Shown piece by piece: positions 24,231 through 40,898 of a DNA stretch of 64,000 nucleotides (the first letter of the stretch is position 1; every line of letters starts with the position of its first letter). Origin of the DNA: Sphingomonas rhizophila (GTDB lineage Bacteria; Pseudomonadota; Alphaproteobacteria; Sphingomonadales; Sphingomonadaceae); NCBI RefSeq assembly GCF_014396585.1, contig NZ_CP060717.1, positions 1,550,001 through 1,614,000 on the forward strand, in the 5' to 3' direction. Under the pieces are notes generated by a model, which saw only the letters and a program-made list of their open reading frames with translations, had not been told where the DNA came from and did no database searches. The translations under genes and the position numbers were made by a program.

Positions 24231-24558
24231 AATCGCTCCACTACCAATGTCGGATAACCGACATGGAATTTCGTTTGTTCCGTCCAAAAAAGGCCCGTCC
24301 GGCTGGTCAGTCCAACGCCGGGCAGAAAAGTGCAAACGCCCTCTTTCCTTTTTGGTTGCATGGCCTATATGGGTCCTATCCAACAAATATCGGCTCCGCC
24401 GCACCATTTCGTGCGTCCCGGGGCCTTTCCTGTCCTCACCGGGACACGGGCCGATCCCGCGCAACGGCCTGAACGTATGGTGAGGTGGACACGGGGAACG
24501 CGCCGACTTCTATCTGAGGGCCGCGGCGGTGCCGTGCGTCCGGAGCGCAGGAAAACAC
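24231..24558. other. Intergenic region between the receiver gene and rpoB
   Basis: This 328-base stretch holds the promoter-like elements of the minus-strand receiver gene (24247-24281) and, on the plus strand, the leader of rpoB. Because the rplL terminator and two genes lie upstream, rpoB needs its own promoter here; I cannot place it confidently. No coding frame is convincing. Confidence 0.45.
24256..24281 (-). promoter_or_regulatory. Candidate EcfG-type promoter of the receiver gene, with overlapping inverted repeat
   Basis: On the minus strand GGAAC (24281-24277) is followed by CGGTT (24260-24256) after 16 bases. A perfect 7-bp inverted repeat, ATGTCGG-ATAA-CCGACAT (24247-24264), covers the -10 side and could be an operator. 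Confidence 0.45.
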
Positions 24559-33056
<8,498 letters not shown>

Positions 33057-33078
33057 TCGTCGCGGTAAATGCTAAGCG

Positions 33079-33115
33079 AAAAGGCCGTCGCTCTTCCCAG
33101 AGCGGCGGCCTTTTT
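33079..33115 (+). terminator. Intrinsic terminator of rpoBC
   Basis: A 12-bp stem with one G-T pair (33083-33094 with 33099-33110), tetraloop TCCC, A-run before and TTTTT after; 22 bases beyond the rpoC stop. Confidence 0.92.
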
Positions 33116-33225
33116 CATGATGTAACGCCTACAATTCCCGTCGCGGGGCGATACACCCCAGTGCCGTCGGGTTGACATTGGCCCCCAGAAGCGCGCTGCT
33201 TTACGCGATGGGAGAGCCAATTCGA

Positions 33226-34131
33226 ATGTCAGAGCTTGCGAAAGAATTCGACCGGCTGCACGCGGCATTAGTCGCAGAGTTGGCGCCACACGAAGTCGAA
33301 TTGGTCAACCAAGCCAAAAGCCGGTTGCCGACAAATGGCCGAACCTATGGTTTTGAGGATGTTGGCAAGGAGGCGAAAGCGGCGCTCAAGGCTGTGGCCG
33401 CTTTACCTTCCGAGCAGGCGAGGACCGCATCTCGCGCGACGATCGCGGGCCTGGCCGCCAGCAACGCGGATCGGCTGCGGCAGGGACTAACGGCCAGGGT
33501 CGGTGAACGAAGCGAAGTGGCTCTCCGTCACCTTTTGGATTTCCTCTCAAGCGATCTCGACGCGAGTTACCGTTATCCGGACGATCATTTCCTCAAGGAT
33601 TACCGCTTCGTCACGGGAATGACTGTGCCATGCGGCGCCCAGGTCGTCGATTTGGCGGAGCGACCAGGATTGAAGACCGTCGTTTCGATAGCTGGAAAAT
33701 CTCCACGACTTGCATGGCACGCGATTTCACGGCCCTGGTTTCGGCCTCACACCGAAGATCGCTATTTAGACGAGTTCAATGAAAAGGGCTGGGACCGGTG
33801 CTATGCCGAGGTGGGAGACCTGCTGACGGCCTTGCCAGAAGTCGCTGGCTTCATCGCAACGAGCTGGTTTTACGACCCGGCGTTGGCCGAGGTGTCGCCG
33901 CGTTTGGATTATCTGCGGCGCGTTCCCGTTGAAGGCGGTGCCCTGATGGTTCGCCACGGGACGACACCTTTCGACATCAAGTCATCGACCGCGACATCCC
34001 CCACCCGCCGCGCGCTTTATGAGCAGGGCAAATATGTGCCAACCTGCTGGTCGATCGTCTGGCCGAGACGGGAGATGCTGGCTTGGTGTGAGCGCAGTCC
34101 AGCCGCCGGAGCTTCTACGCCAAGCGCTTGA
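33226..34131 (+). CDS. Protein of unrecognised family (301 aa)
   Basis: The ATG at 33226 follows GGGAG at a long spacing; ATG 33208 is an alternative. There is no signal peptide and no membrane segment. An N-terminal helical half (~1-110) is followed by an aromatic-rich half containing Y-P-D-D-H-F-L-K-D-Y, R-P-W-F-R-P-H-T-E-D, G-W-D-R-C-Y-A-E-V-G, F-I-A-T-S-W-F-Y-D-P and R-H-G-T-T-P-F-D-I-K. These blocks look conserved-protein-like, but I do not recognise the family. It is convergent, overlapping 17 bases, with a polysaccharide deacetylase. A role in glycan or surface biology is only a guess from neighbours. Confidence 0.6.
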   Translation: MSELAKEFDRLHAALVAELAPHEVELVNQAKSRLPTNGRTYGFEDVGKEAKAALKAVAALPSEQARTASRATIAGLAASNADRLRQGLTARVGERSEVALRHLLDFLSSDLDASYRYPDDHFLKDYRFVTGMTVPCGAQVVDLAERPGLKTVVSIAGKSPRLAWHAISRPWFRPHTEDRYLDEFNEKGWDRCYAEVGDLLTALPEVAGFIATSWFYDPALAEVSPRLDYLRRVPVEGGALMVRHGTTPFDIKSSTATSPTRRALYEQGKYVPTCWSIVWPRREMLAWCERSPAAGASTPSA

Positions 34132-34774
34132 GGCGCGGCATGACTGCCTGGCGCAGTCGTTTGGCCGGCGAGGCCTTCCCTGCGATCAGCTCAACCACAT
34201 CAGCAATATCATGCCAACGCATGACCGGCTCGCGTCGGACGAAGCGGTCAACAGGCCTGGAGCGGCCGCGATCAGAGGTATGGATCCGCCTGAAGGGGGA
34301 CCGCTCGAGATAGGTCCAAACGCGTCGATCGTAGTGGCCGTAGGGAATGGCGACCGCTTCGACCGGTCGTCCGCAAAGCTCTCCGAGTTCTTCGGCGGCG
34401 CGGTCAATCTCGCTGTTCAACGTCGCGTCATCCGCCTTGCGCCAGTCGATATGGTTGCGGCCGTGCAAGCCGACTTCCATCCCAAGATCCAAGAGTTCGC
34501 CAACCTCGGCTTCCGTCAAGTAACCCGGTGCCCCCAACCGCCCGACGAGGACAAAAAAGCTGCCGTCGACCCCCTGCGCACGCATTCGTCGCGCTGCTTC
34601 GAGATCGGACTGATTACCATCATCGAAGGTGAAATTGACCTCATCGGGAGGGAGCTTTGCGCAATAATCGACAATAGCGTCAAATTGGTCCCAGTTGATC
34701 CAATAGTTTTCTTCTCCCGGCTCCATCGGATGTCCTGGAATGCCGATCCCGTGAAACATCAGGGTCGATTGCAT
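34115..34774 (-). CDS. Polysaccharide deacetylase family protein
   Basis: The ATG at 34774 begins the recognisable domain (M-Q-S-T-L-M-F-H-G-I-G); the frame is open upstream but that part is not protein-like. The 219-residue product shows the NodB motifs: F-T-F-D-D-G (catalytic base and metal Asp), G-L-H-G-R-N-H (metal His pair) and I-P-Y-G-H-Y-D-R. Such enzymes remove N- or O-acetyl groups from carbohydrates. There is no signal peptide, so the substrate would be cytoplasmic or the true start lies elsewhere. The divergent neighbour is a Gfo/Idh/MocA dehydrogenase. Confidence 0.84.
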   Translation of the reverse strand: MQSTLMFHGIGIPGHPMEPGEENYWINWDQFDAIVDYCAKLPPDEVNFTFDDGNQSDLEAARRMRAQGVDGSFFVLVGRLGAPGYLTEAEVGELLDLGMEVGLHGRNHIDWRKADDATLNSEIDRAAEELGELCGRPVEAVAIPYGHYDRRVWTYLERSPFRRIHTSDRGRSRPVDRFVRREPVMRWHDIADVVELIAGKASPAKRLRQAVMPRLKRLA

Positions 34775-34927
34775 CGAAGTTCGGCCACTGCAGATCGTCC
34801 TGATGTAAACCGGGATAGCGGCCAAGACGGTGCCGTTCGGACGCACGATTGACAAGGAATCTTTGCGCTCATACCCACCCGAAGAAGCGGCGAACGGGTC
34901 TGACTGGCCAACTGAAGTCTTGGTAGA

Positions 34928-35990
34928 ATGGCGGGACAATTGCCGGCACCCTTGAGAACTGCAATCGTCGGGTGCGGAGCAATCGCGCACGAACATGTGC
35001 GGTTCATTTCAGCCTCCCCCGCGCGAAGTTCGTTGCAGCGGTTGACCGTTCGGCATCGACTGCCGCTCTTTTCTGCGATCGGTACCGGGCATCATCTAGC
35101 TTTACCGATACTGCCGAAATGCTGACCAAGGCCAAGCCCGATGTGGTTCACGTATTAACGCCCCCCGGCACACACGAAGAGCTCATCCGGCTGGCGATGG
35201 CCGCGGGGAGTCATGTCATCTGTGAAAAGCCCATGACGGCAAACGCCGCCGACAGTGCGGCGCTGCTAGAAGAGGCTGCCGGACGAAAGTTGGTGCTTGT
35301 CGAGAGCGCCAATACGATGTGGAATGAGAATGTTCTCGCGCTTCACCCGCTGATCGACGCTGGAACACTCGGCAGGGTTCGCGAAGTGGACATCGAGCTT
35401 TCGCTGGACCTGGCCAACGGGCCGTTTGGCGATCTCAACCTTGGCGATAGCGGGGTCAAGCTTCCCGGAGGCGCCGTCCATGATTTCCTTCCCCACATGT
35501 GCGGCGCCTGGCTATTCTTGGCCGGACAAGAAGAGGCTAACGGGCTGAAAGGAACGCTTCGCAACGCGAGCGGAAACCGGCGGGTAGGTTACGATCTTCT
35601 GGACTGCATCATTACCGACGGCCCGGTGCGTGGCCGACTCAAGCTTTCGCCCGACATCAATCCGCCGGCTTTCGCGATCACGGTGCGGGGCAGTCTCGCC
35701 ACCGCTGAAACGGAACTGTTCAACCCCTTCCTGCGCGTGACGGGCGGGCAAAACGTCGGCAAGCGGGCTCCGTTTGAGTTGATATCGTCCGGTATAGGAA
35801 TGACCCGCGCTGGTCTTCGTGGATTTCGCGACAAGGTGTTCCAGCACACACCGTATCACGGTCTCGTTCGAATGCTGGACGACGTTTACGCCGCGCTGCA
35901 GAACGAATCCTCTCTCCCGAGTTGCTCTCGGCTTCCGCGATGTTGGCGAGGGCACGAATGGTCGATCAGGTTGTTGCGCTTCGAAATTGA
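34928..35990 (+). CDS. Gfo/Idh/MocA family oxidoreductase (two apparent frameshifts)
   Basis: The ATG at 34928 starts M-A-G-Q-L-P-A-P-L-R-T-A-I-V-G-C-G-A-I-A-H-E-H, the NAD(P)-binding Rossmann motif. The frame then shifts at the C run 35016-35020 and continues with V-H-V-L-T-P-P-G-T-H and the family signature H-V-I-C-E-K-P-M-T. A second shift near 35909 restores S-P-E-L-L-S-A-S-A-M-L and a stop at 35988-35990. Each needs one missing C. The family oxidises sugars or sugar nucleotides, matching the neighbouring deacetylase. Likely intact in the organism, with errors in the assembly. Confidence 0.78.
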
Positions 35991-36032
35991 TCGCCCGTGA
36001 AAGTCAAAAACAGCTAATCCTTGGGAACCACG

Positions 36033-36299
36033 TCAGGCCGCTCGCAGGTTTTTGCGGCCGACGGCGAAAAGGATGATGGCGAATGCGGTCAGCCTGAACA
36101 GGTAGATATAGCTTCGGTCCTCGTCCGGGATGTTGGCGAGGATCTGGACGGCCTGCCCCGTGCCCAGAAGCGCGAAGGCGATCGCGAAGGCGATGAACAG
36201 ATCGTCGTGCGACCGCCACCAGAAGCTGAAAAAGAAGAGCGCGCAAATGAAGAAGCCGAATACGCTGCTGCCCGACAGGAAAATGTAGAGCGTGCTCAT
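36033..36299 (-). CDS. DUF5985 small membrane protein, copy 2
   Basis: The 88-residue product begins M-S-T-L-Y-I-F-L-S-G-S-S and has three hydrophobic helices: V-F-G-F-F-I-C-A-L-F-F-F, F-I-A-F-A-I-A-F-A-L-L-G and L-F-R-L-T-A-F-A-I-I-L-F-A-V. The pattern matches DUF5985, of unknown function. Its start overlaps the stop of the preceding DUF5985 gene as ATGA, so the two are translationally coupled. Confidence 0.72.
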   Translation of the reverse strand: MSTLYIFLSGSSVFGFFICALFFFSFWWRSHDDLFIAFAIAFALLGTGQAVQILANIPDEDRSYIYLFRLTAFAIILFAVGRKNLRAA

Positions 36300-36577
36300 T
36301 TCGCAGTCCTCCCCGTGTCCCAGATCACGCCCCAGATAAGCGATGCCGAGGCCGCCAGGGCCAGCGAGGCTCGCAAGGTGCGCAGGTCGCCGTCCGGCCA
36401 AATCAGCAGGTCGATGACGAGGACAAGATTGTTGGCGGCCAGAAAAGTGAAGCAAATGCTGCTCCACAAGAGAAGCGACATGCCGTGGCGGCAATAGCTT
36501 CGGGCCAGCAGAAGGGCGCACGCCGTACTGGTCAACAGGCAGAGGACGTAGACCACGCCGGGGAATGCCTCAGTCAT
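36296..36577 (-). CDS. DUF5985 small membrane protein, copy 1
   Basis: The ATG at 36577 gives 93 residues with three membrane helices (Y-V-L-C-L-L-T-S-T-A-C-A-L-L-L, L-L-L-W-S-S-I-C-F-T-F-L-A, S-L-A-L-A-A-S-A-S-L-I-W-G-V-I) and the polar turn N-N-L-V-L-V-I-D. It resembles DUF5985 and probably pairs with the downstream copy. It overlaps the upstream regulator gene by eight bases, so all three form one operon. Confidence 0.7.
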   Translation of the reverse strand: MTEAFPGVVYVLCLLTSTACALLLARSYCRHGMSLLLWSSICFTFLAANNLVLVIDLLIWPDGDLRTLRASLALAASASLIWGVIWDTGRTAK

Positions 36578-36946
36578 CGTCGGCCTTTCGGAGTTTGAAC
36601 GCGTCGGCAAAGGCGGCCAGGCTGTTCGAGTGCGCGCCGATGATCGCGCGGCGCACGGCGTTGGGCTTGCGCTGGTAAAGCTCTTCCGCCCGGTCAACGC
36701 TCGCGCCGACGGCCCGGCTGGACGGCATGTAGACGGCCGTGTCGAGGTCGTTGGAAACCAGCCCGGCAGCGGTCAACGATTCCAGCGCACGTCCGACGAC
36801 ATGCTCGCTCGCACGCAGCCGCTCGATGAGATTGGCGTGGCTGCAAGCTCCGCCGGCTCGCTTCAGGGTCAACAGAAGTTCCAGCGCCCAAATGGAGGGA
36901 AGCTGGCGACGATGAACCCTAGCGTGTCGTCATCTGGATCGGTCAA
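36570..36946 (-). CDS. Small winged-helix-type regulator (one apparent frameshift)
   Basis: Restoring one base in the G run at 36897-36899 joins a start at TTG 36946 (M-T-D-P-D-D-D-T-L-G-F-I-V-A-S-F) to P-S-I-W-A-L-E-L-L-L-T-L-K-R-A-G-G. The product, about 125 residues, continues with L-I-E-R-L-R-A-S-E-H-V-V-G-R-A-L-E-S-L-T-A-A-G-L-V, a helix-turn-helix and wing as in MarR/ArsR-like proteins. Without the repair the frame starts at TTG 36872 and lacks the first helix. Its target is presumably the two DUF5985 genes that follow. Confidence 0.62.
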
Positions 36947-37037
36947 CGAAACGGATACCCGGGAAACCGAAGCAACATCCCGGCACCATGGCCTGCCGCG
37001 CTTGAAATTGCCAATGCCGGATGGCGAAGAGAGTGAG

Positions 37038-37072
37038 AAAAAAAAGCCCCGCGGCTTTCACCGGCGGGGCTT
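37038..37072 (-). terminator. Intrinsic terminator of the entericidin genes
   Basis: Read on the minus strand, an ~11-bp GC-rich stem with one bulge (37061-37072 with 37044-37054) is followed by an eight-base T-run (the A-run 37038-37045). It lies 41 bases after the last entericidin stop. Confidence 0.82.
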
Positions 37073-37112
37073 CTTGTCGATCACTGCACTCTTGGCGGAA
37101 GGCAGTCCGGGA

Positions 37113-37256
37113 TTACTTGCAGTAGCCGGTATTGATCGTGTTTTCCGCGCAATTGGCGGCCGAATTCACGTCAGCGGCAGCGCCACGAACGGTGTTGCAA
37201 GCCGCGAGTGCGAGAGCGCTGCAGACGAGCAGCGCCGCCGTCACTTTGGAAACCAT
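37113..37256 (-). CDS. Entericidin A/B-family lipoprotein, copy 2
   Basis: The ATG at 37256 follows AAGGAG; 47 residues. It has a lipoprotein signal with lipobox A-L-A-A-C and a mature part N-T-V-R-G-A-A-A-D-V-N-S-A-A-N that is shared almost exactly with the next copy, plus an extra tail C-A-E-N-T-I-N-T-G-Y-C-K with two Cys. Entericidins are small membrane lipoproteins linked to stress and stationary phase in enterobacteria; in alphaproteobacteria the role is less clear. Confidence 0.82.
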   Translation of the reverse strand: MVSKVTAALLVCSALALAACNTVRGAAADVNSAANCAENTINTGYCK

Positions 37257-37297
37257 GGTCGAACTCCTTTGTATAGGCGTAACGACCATGGCCAGTC

Positions 37298-37423
37298 TTA
37301 CGTGGCGTTGTCTACCGCGTTCGCAGCCGAATTGACGTCCGCAGCCGCACCGCGAACGGTGTTGCAAGCCGCGATTGCCAGGCTGCTGCCGATCAGCACC
37401 AGGGTCATTACTTTGCGAACCAT
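37298..37423 (-). CDS. Entericidin A/B-family lipoprotein, copy 1
   Basis: The ATG at 37423 follows AGGAGA; 41 residues. Signal M-V-R-K-V-M-T-L-V-L-I-G-S-S-L-A-I-A-A-C, then N-T-V-R-G-A-A-A-D-V-N-S-A-A-N. It is 41 bases upstream of copy 2 and probably shares its transcript. The two genes are similar enough at the DNA level to have arisen by tandem duplication. A GCAAC-N16-CGTT sequence lies upstream. Confidence 0.82.
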   Translation of the reverse strand: MVRKVMTLVLIGSSLAIAACNTVRGAAADVNSAANAVDNAT

Positions 37424-37452
37424 GGGATGTTCTCCTGTCTCTGCGCTGAACG

Positions 37453-37477
37453 AACGAAGGCGAAACGTTTGGGTTGC
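37453..37477 (-). promoter_or_regulatory. Candidate EcfG-like promoter of the entericidin genes
   Basis: On the minus strand GCAAC (37477-37473) is followed by CGTT (37456-37453) after 16 bases, one mismatch from the GGAAC-N16-CGTT consensus; it ends 29 bases before the start codon. Confidence 0.4.
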
Positions 37478-37539
37478 GTGTAAAATGCGGAAAAGAAGCA
37501 GCGCTTGAAAGTTGAGGGGCTTCGGTGTATTAGTGTCGT

Positions 37540-38724
37540 ATGACACTGACGCATCTTGCTGCCGCCATCGGACTGATATCGGTTCCCGCCCTCGCCACCG
37601 CGAGCGACCCCGGTTTCGACCGGTCGGCCTGGAAGGCTGACTTTGAGCGCGTAAAGGTTGGCCTCGCCCAAGGCTATGCCAACCTCGACTGGCAGGTCGA
37701 CCGGCGCACGTTCAACCTCGCTCGCGCCGACGCCCAGATCGGCGCCATGCTGGACAAGGCACAGAGTGATGTCGAAGCGGCGCTGGTCTTTGCCAAGTTG
37801 ATCGACGCGTTTGACGACCCGCACCTGCAGCTTCAGGTCGGACCGCCGCCATCGAGTGCCGGCCTGCTGCCCCGTCAGAGCAATGCCGATGGGCCGACGG
37901 AGGCACGCCCCAAGTGCGGTGAGGCGCATTACGCTGACGGAAAGGCGGCAACGCGCCTGCCCTACGTCAAGGCAGCCGGCTGGAAACCGTTGTCTGATGG
38001 CCCATTCGTGGCCGGCCAGATTGGCGACATCGGCATCGTCCGCATCCCCGCCTTCGGCGAAGACCGCTATCTGAGTGCCTGCAAGATCGTTGCGAAGCCC
38101 GGCATGGATTCGCGTGCATTGCAGCTGGCGACACGGGCGGAACTCAATCGTCAGCTGACGACACTGATCGGCACGCTGCGGCAGCGCGGCGTTCGCAAGC
38201 TGGTCGTCGATGTCAGCGGCAATGGCGGCGGCAGCGAATGGAGCAGCGAAGTCGCGGCGATGTTCGCCAGCGGCACCCTCAAGCGGCAGGCACCACGCCG
38301 CGTCGGTCCAGCGTGCGATCGGTCCGCCGTCTGGAAAGGCGAACGCCCCTGCCCCATCTATGCCGGCTCGGCCGAGACCGAGACGATGGCCGGAACCGGC
38401 ACCTGGACGGGGCCGCTGGCGATCCTGACCGACCGCCGGTCGGCCTCTGCCACGGAGGAATTCGTCACCTGGCTGAAGGATAACGGGCGCGCGATGATCG
38501 CCGGCGAGCGGACTTTTGGTGCCGGTTGCGGCTACATCGACGGCGGAAGCGCCATCGCGCTCAAGGCGGCCAACCTTCACATCATGATGCCGAACTGCAG
38601 CCGCTACACCGGCGCCGGGATCAACGAGATCGAAGGCATCGCCCCCGACATCACCGTCGACTGGAGCACGGTCACGCCAGATGAGATGCCGGGCCTGCTG
38701 GCCGGCCTGTTCGACCGCCGCTAG
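37540..38724 (+). CDS. Exported S41-family peptidase
   Basis: The 394-residue protein has a short signal ([21 protein letters not shown]) and a tail-specific-protease fold: [11 protein letters not shown], then the nucleophile region [12 protein letters not shown], and G-E-R-T-F-G-A-G. The catalytic Ser is in R-S-A-S-A-T. There is no obvious PDZ domain. It probably cuts periplasmic substrates from their C-terminus or peptides; target unknown. It converges on thyA and the two stop codons share CTAG. Confidence 0.83.
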   Translation: MTLTHLAAAIGLISVPALATASDPGFDRSAWKADFERVKVGLAQGYANLDWQVDRRTFNLARADAQIGAMLDKAQSDVEAALVFAKLIDAFDDPHLQLQVGPPPSSAGLLPRQSNADGPTEARPKCGEAHYADGKAATRLPYVKAAGWKPLSDGPFVAGQIGDIGIVRIPAFGEDRYLSACKIVAKPGMDSRALQLATRAELNRQLTTLIGTLRQRGVRKLVVDVSGNGGGSEWSSEVAAMFASGTLKRQAPRRVGPACDRSAVWKGERPCPIYAGSAETETMAGTGTWTGPLAILTDRRSASATEEFVTWLKDNGRAMIAGERTFGAGCGYIDGGSAIALKAANLHIMMPNCSRYTGAGINEIEGIAPDITVDWSTVTPDEMPGLLAGLFDRR

Positions 38725-39514
38725 ACCGCGACCGGTGCGGCGATGTGCGGGTGGGGATCGTAGGCCTCGAACGCAAAGTCTTCGGGCTCGTACGTGTCGA
38801 TGTCCTGTCCGCGATCCTTGATCACCAACTTCGGCAAGGCGCGCGGTGCCCGTGAGAGTTGTTCGCGCGCCTGGTCGAGATGATTCGAGTACAGGTGAAC
38901 ATCGCCGCCGGTCCATACGAACGTGCCAGGCTGCAGGTCGCAGGCACGGGCAAGCATGTGGGTAAGCAACGCATAGCTGGCGATGTTGAATGGCACGCCG
39001 AGGAAGAAGTCGGCGCTGCGCTGGTAGAGCTGCAGGTTGAGCCGGCCGGCAGCGACCTGGGTCTGGAACAGGCAGTGACAGGGGCCAGCGCCATCCGGTC
39101 GATCTCACCGGGATTCCACGCAGTAACGATCTGGCGCCGCGACGAGGGATCGCGCTTGATGAGCGCAATCAGCTCGCGAATCTGGTCGATGTGCCGACCG
39201 TCCGCCGCCTCCCAGTCGCGCCATTGCTTGCCATAGACAGGGCCGAGATCGCCGTTGTCGTCCGCCCACTCGTTCCAGATACTGACCTTGCGGTCCTGCA
39301 ACCAGCGGACGTTGGTGTCGCCACGCAAGAACCACAGCAGTTCGACGATGATTGATCGCAAATGGAGCTTCTTCGTCGTCAGCAGCGGAAAGCCTCGCGA
39401 CAGGTCGAACCGCATCTGCGCACCGAACAGCGACAGGGTCCCGGTGCCGGTTCGGTCGCTCTGCGGAACGCCCTCGTCGAGGATCCGCTGCATGACGTCG
39501 AGATAGGTGCGCAT
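38721..39514 (-). CDS. thyA: Thymidylate synthase (one apparent frameshift)
   Basis: The ATG at 39514 starts [15 protein letters not shown]. ThyA signatures are [28 protein letters not shown] and Y-G-K-Q-W-R. Just before the catalytic Cys (P-C-H in the family) the frame breaks at the G4 run 39081-39084; one more G restores A-L-A-P-C-H-C-L-F-Q and the C-terminal half ([23 protein letters not shown]). It makes dTMP from dUMP with methylene-tetrahydrofolate. No alternative thyX is visible, so an assembly error is far more likely than a real loss. Confidence 0.9.
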
Positions 39515-39628
39515 GGCCTCACCCTACCCGCTCGTGCTCCCTCGTCCAGCGCAAGTTGCTGCGTCTTCGCTCGATTTTGGACCAAGTTGCCTTGGCCTGT
39601 TCGGGCCGGGCCCCCTAGCTAGGCGAGC

Positions 39629-40036
39629 ATGCGGATCCAGCGTGCCGAATCACCTGCCCGTCTCAACGGCCATGAAGCGGCCCGCCGCTTCTTCGCGCAG
39701 TGCCTTTCCGAGCCCGGCGCATCGACGCAGGAGCGTTTGTGGGTCGCGCACCTCGATCAGGAGGCGCGCTGCATGCAGCTGTCGAGCCATGACGGTGGCG
39801 TTGGCGAGGTCGAGATGCCGGTCCGCGACATCATCCGCGATGCTGCTCGCCTTGGAAGCGCCGGAGTCGTCCTGGCGCATAACCACCCCAGCGGCGATGC
39901 GCGGCCGAGCGAGGCCGACTGCCGCGCAACGCGTCGACTGGCGCTCGCGGCCGAGGCGATCGACCTGATGGTCGTCGATCATCTGATCTTTGGCGACAGC
40001 GATTGCACCAGCCTCCGGCGAATGGGGCTGCTGTAG
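39629..40036 (+). CDS. RadC-like JAB-domain protein
   Basis: The 135-residue protein contains only the JAB metalloprotein domain of the RadC family, with the metal motif H-N-H-P-S-G-D followed by the Asp in S-E-A-D-C, and H-L-I-F-G. The N-terminal helix-hairpin-helix of full RadC is absent. RadC was once tied to DNA repair, but its real role is unclear. It diverges from thyA. Confidence 0.84.
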   Translation: MRIQRAESPARLNGHEAARRFFAQCLSEPGASTQERLWVAHLDQEARCMQLSSHDGGVGEVEMPVRDIIRDAARLGSAGVVLAHNHPSGDARPSEADCRATRRLALAAEAIDLMVVDHLIFGDSDCTSLRRMGLL

Positions 40037-40039
40037 ACC

Positions 40040-40777
40040 TTACGCCGCGGGCCGAGGCGGCCCTGGAAGTTCCTGCTTGTGCGGCGCGGGGCACGCCTTG
40101 ATCTGCGAAGGTTCGGGGCGTGGCCGGGCGGCCCTGAAGCTCATCAGATACGCTTCCCCGCCGGTCAGATCGACCTTCCGTACGGGGTCAAGCCCGATCG
40201 CGGCCATCTCGCACGTCAGTTGCGCTGGCGGCATGCCGTGACGGCGGGCCGGCCGGTCGGCGTCGACCACGACCACCTCACCATCCTGCTTGAGGCCTTC
40301 CCGCAGGTTCCACAGGAACGCGTAGGGGTTCGTGACCTCGTGGTACATGTGAACCAGGAAGATACGGTCGAACGAATTCCCGGGCAATTTGGGGTCGTCG
40401 GCGGTTCCGAGGCGCACCGACACATTATCAAGTCCCTCGCGTTGCACGCGCTGGGCCAGTCGGTCGCGCACATCTTCCAGGATGTCCTGAGCCAGGACGC
40501 GTCCGCGGGGCCCGACCACGGGCGAGAGGCGCACGGTGTAGTAACCCTCGCCAGCGCCGATGTCGGCCACTGACATGCCCGCGCGCACGCCCGACAGGCG
40601 CATGACTTCCTCGGCCTCGCCCAGCCGGTCGCGGGCGTCTTCGGTGGAAAACTGGTCTGACACGATCGGCGCGACGTCGCGCTCGGCGTCGGGGAATTGG
40701 TTCGACGCCGGCTCCGCCCGGCAACCGGCGAGAGAGATGGCGGCAAGGCATAGCGCCGGGAACACCTTACCCTGCAC
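40040..40777 (-). CDS. Predicted lipoprotein with a class I methyltransferase domain
   Basis: The GTG at 40777 gives a lipoprotein signal, V-Q-G-K-V-F-P-A-L-C-L-A-A-I-S-L-A-G-C; an ATG at 40864 is also open but adds a non-signal-like extension. The domain has S-adenosylmethionine motif V-A-D-I-G-A-G-E-G-Y-Y-T-V-R-L, R-V-L-A-Q-D-I and F-D-R-I-F-L-V-H-M-Y-H-E-V. The fold needs SAM, which is cytoplasmic, so an exported location is puzzling unless the protein is anchored before export or reads a different ligand. It ends three bases after the JAB gene. Confidence 0.75.
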   Translation of the reverse strand: MQGKVFPALCLAAISLAGCRAEPASNQFPDAERDVAPIVSDQFSTEDARDRLGEAEEVMRLSGVRAGMSVADIGAGEGYYTVRLSPVVGPRGRVLAQDILEDVRDRLAQRVQREGLDNVSVRLGTADDPKLPGNSFDRIFLVHMYHEVTNPYAFLWNLREGLKQDGEVVVVDADRPARRHGMPPAQLTCEMAAIGLDPVRKVDLTGGEAYLMSFRAARPRPEPSQIKACPAPHKQELPGPPRPAA

Positions 40778-40898
40778 GACGCGGGGCGCGGGAGTGAATG
40801 CCGCGCCGTCAGTCCTTGCGATGCAAGGCTGGCCGCGCTTCGCCGTCTCTCCCGCAAGGCTCACGCGCTACGCTCCGTTCGCCATGGCGCTCGGCGGC

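Noticed and set aside
5996-24264. Shared nine-base string ATGTCGGTT upstream of the cold-shock and receiver genes
   Set aside because: Only nine bases match, the positions relative to the starts differ (56 and 26 bases), and the flanking repeats are not the same.
33226-37423. Recent horizontal island
   Set aside because: No integrase, transposase, tRNA border or direct repeats; composition is only slightly different from the flanks.
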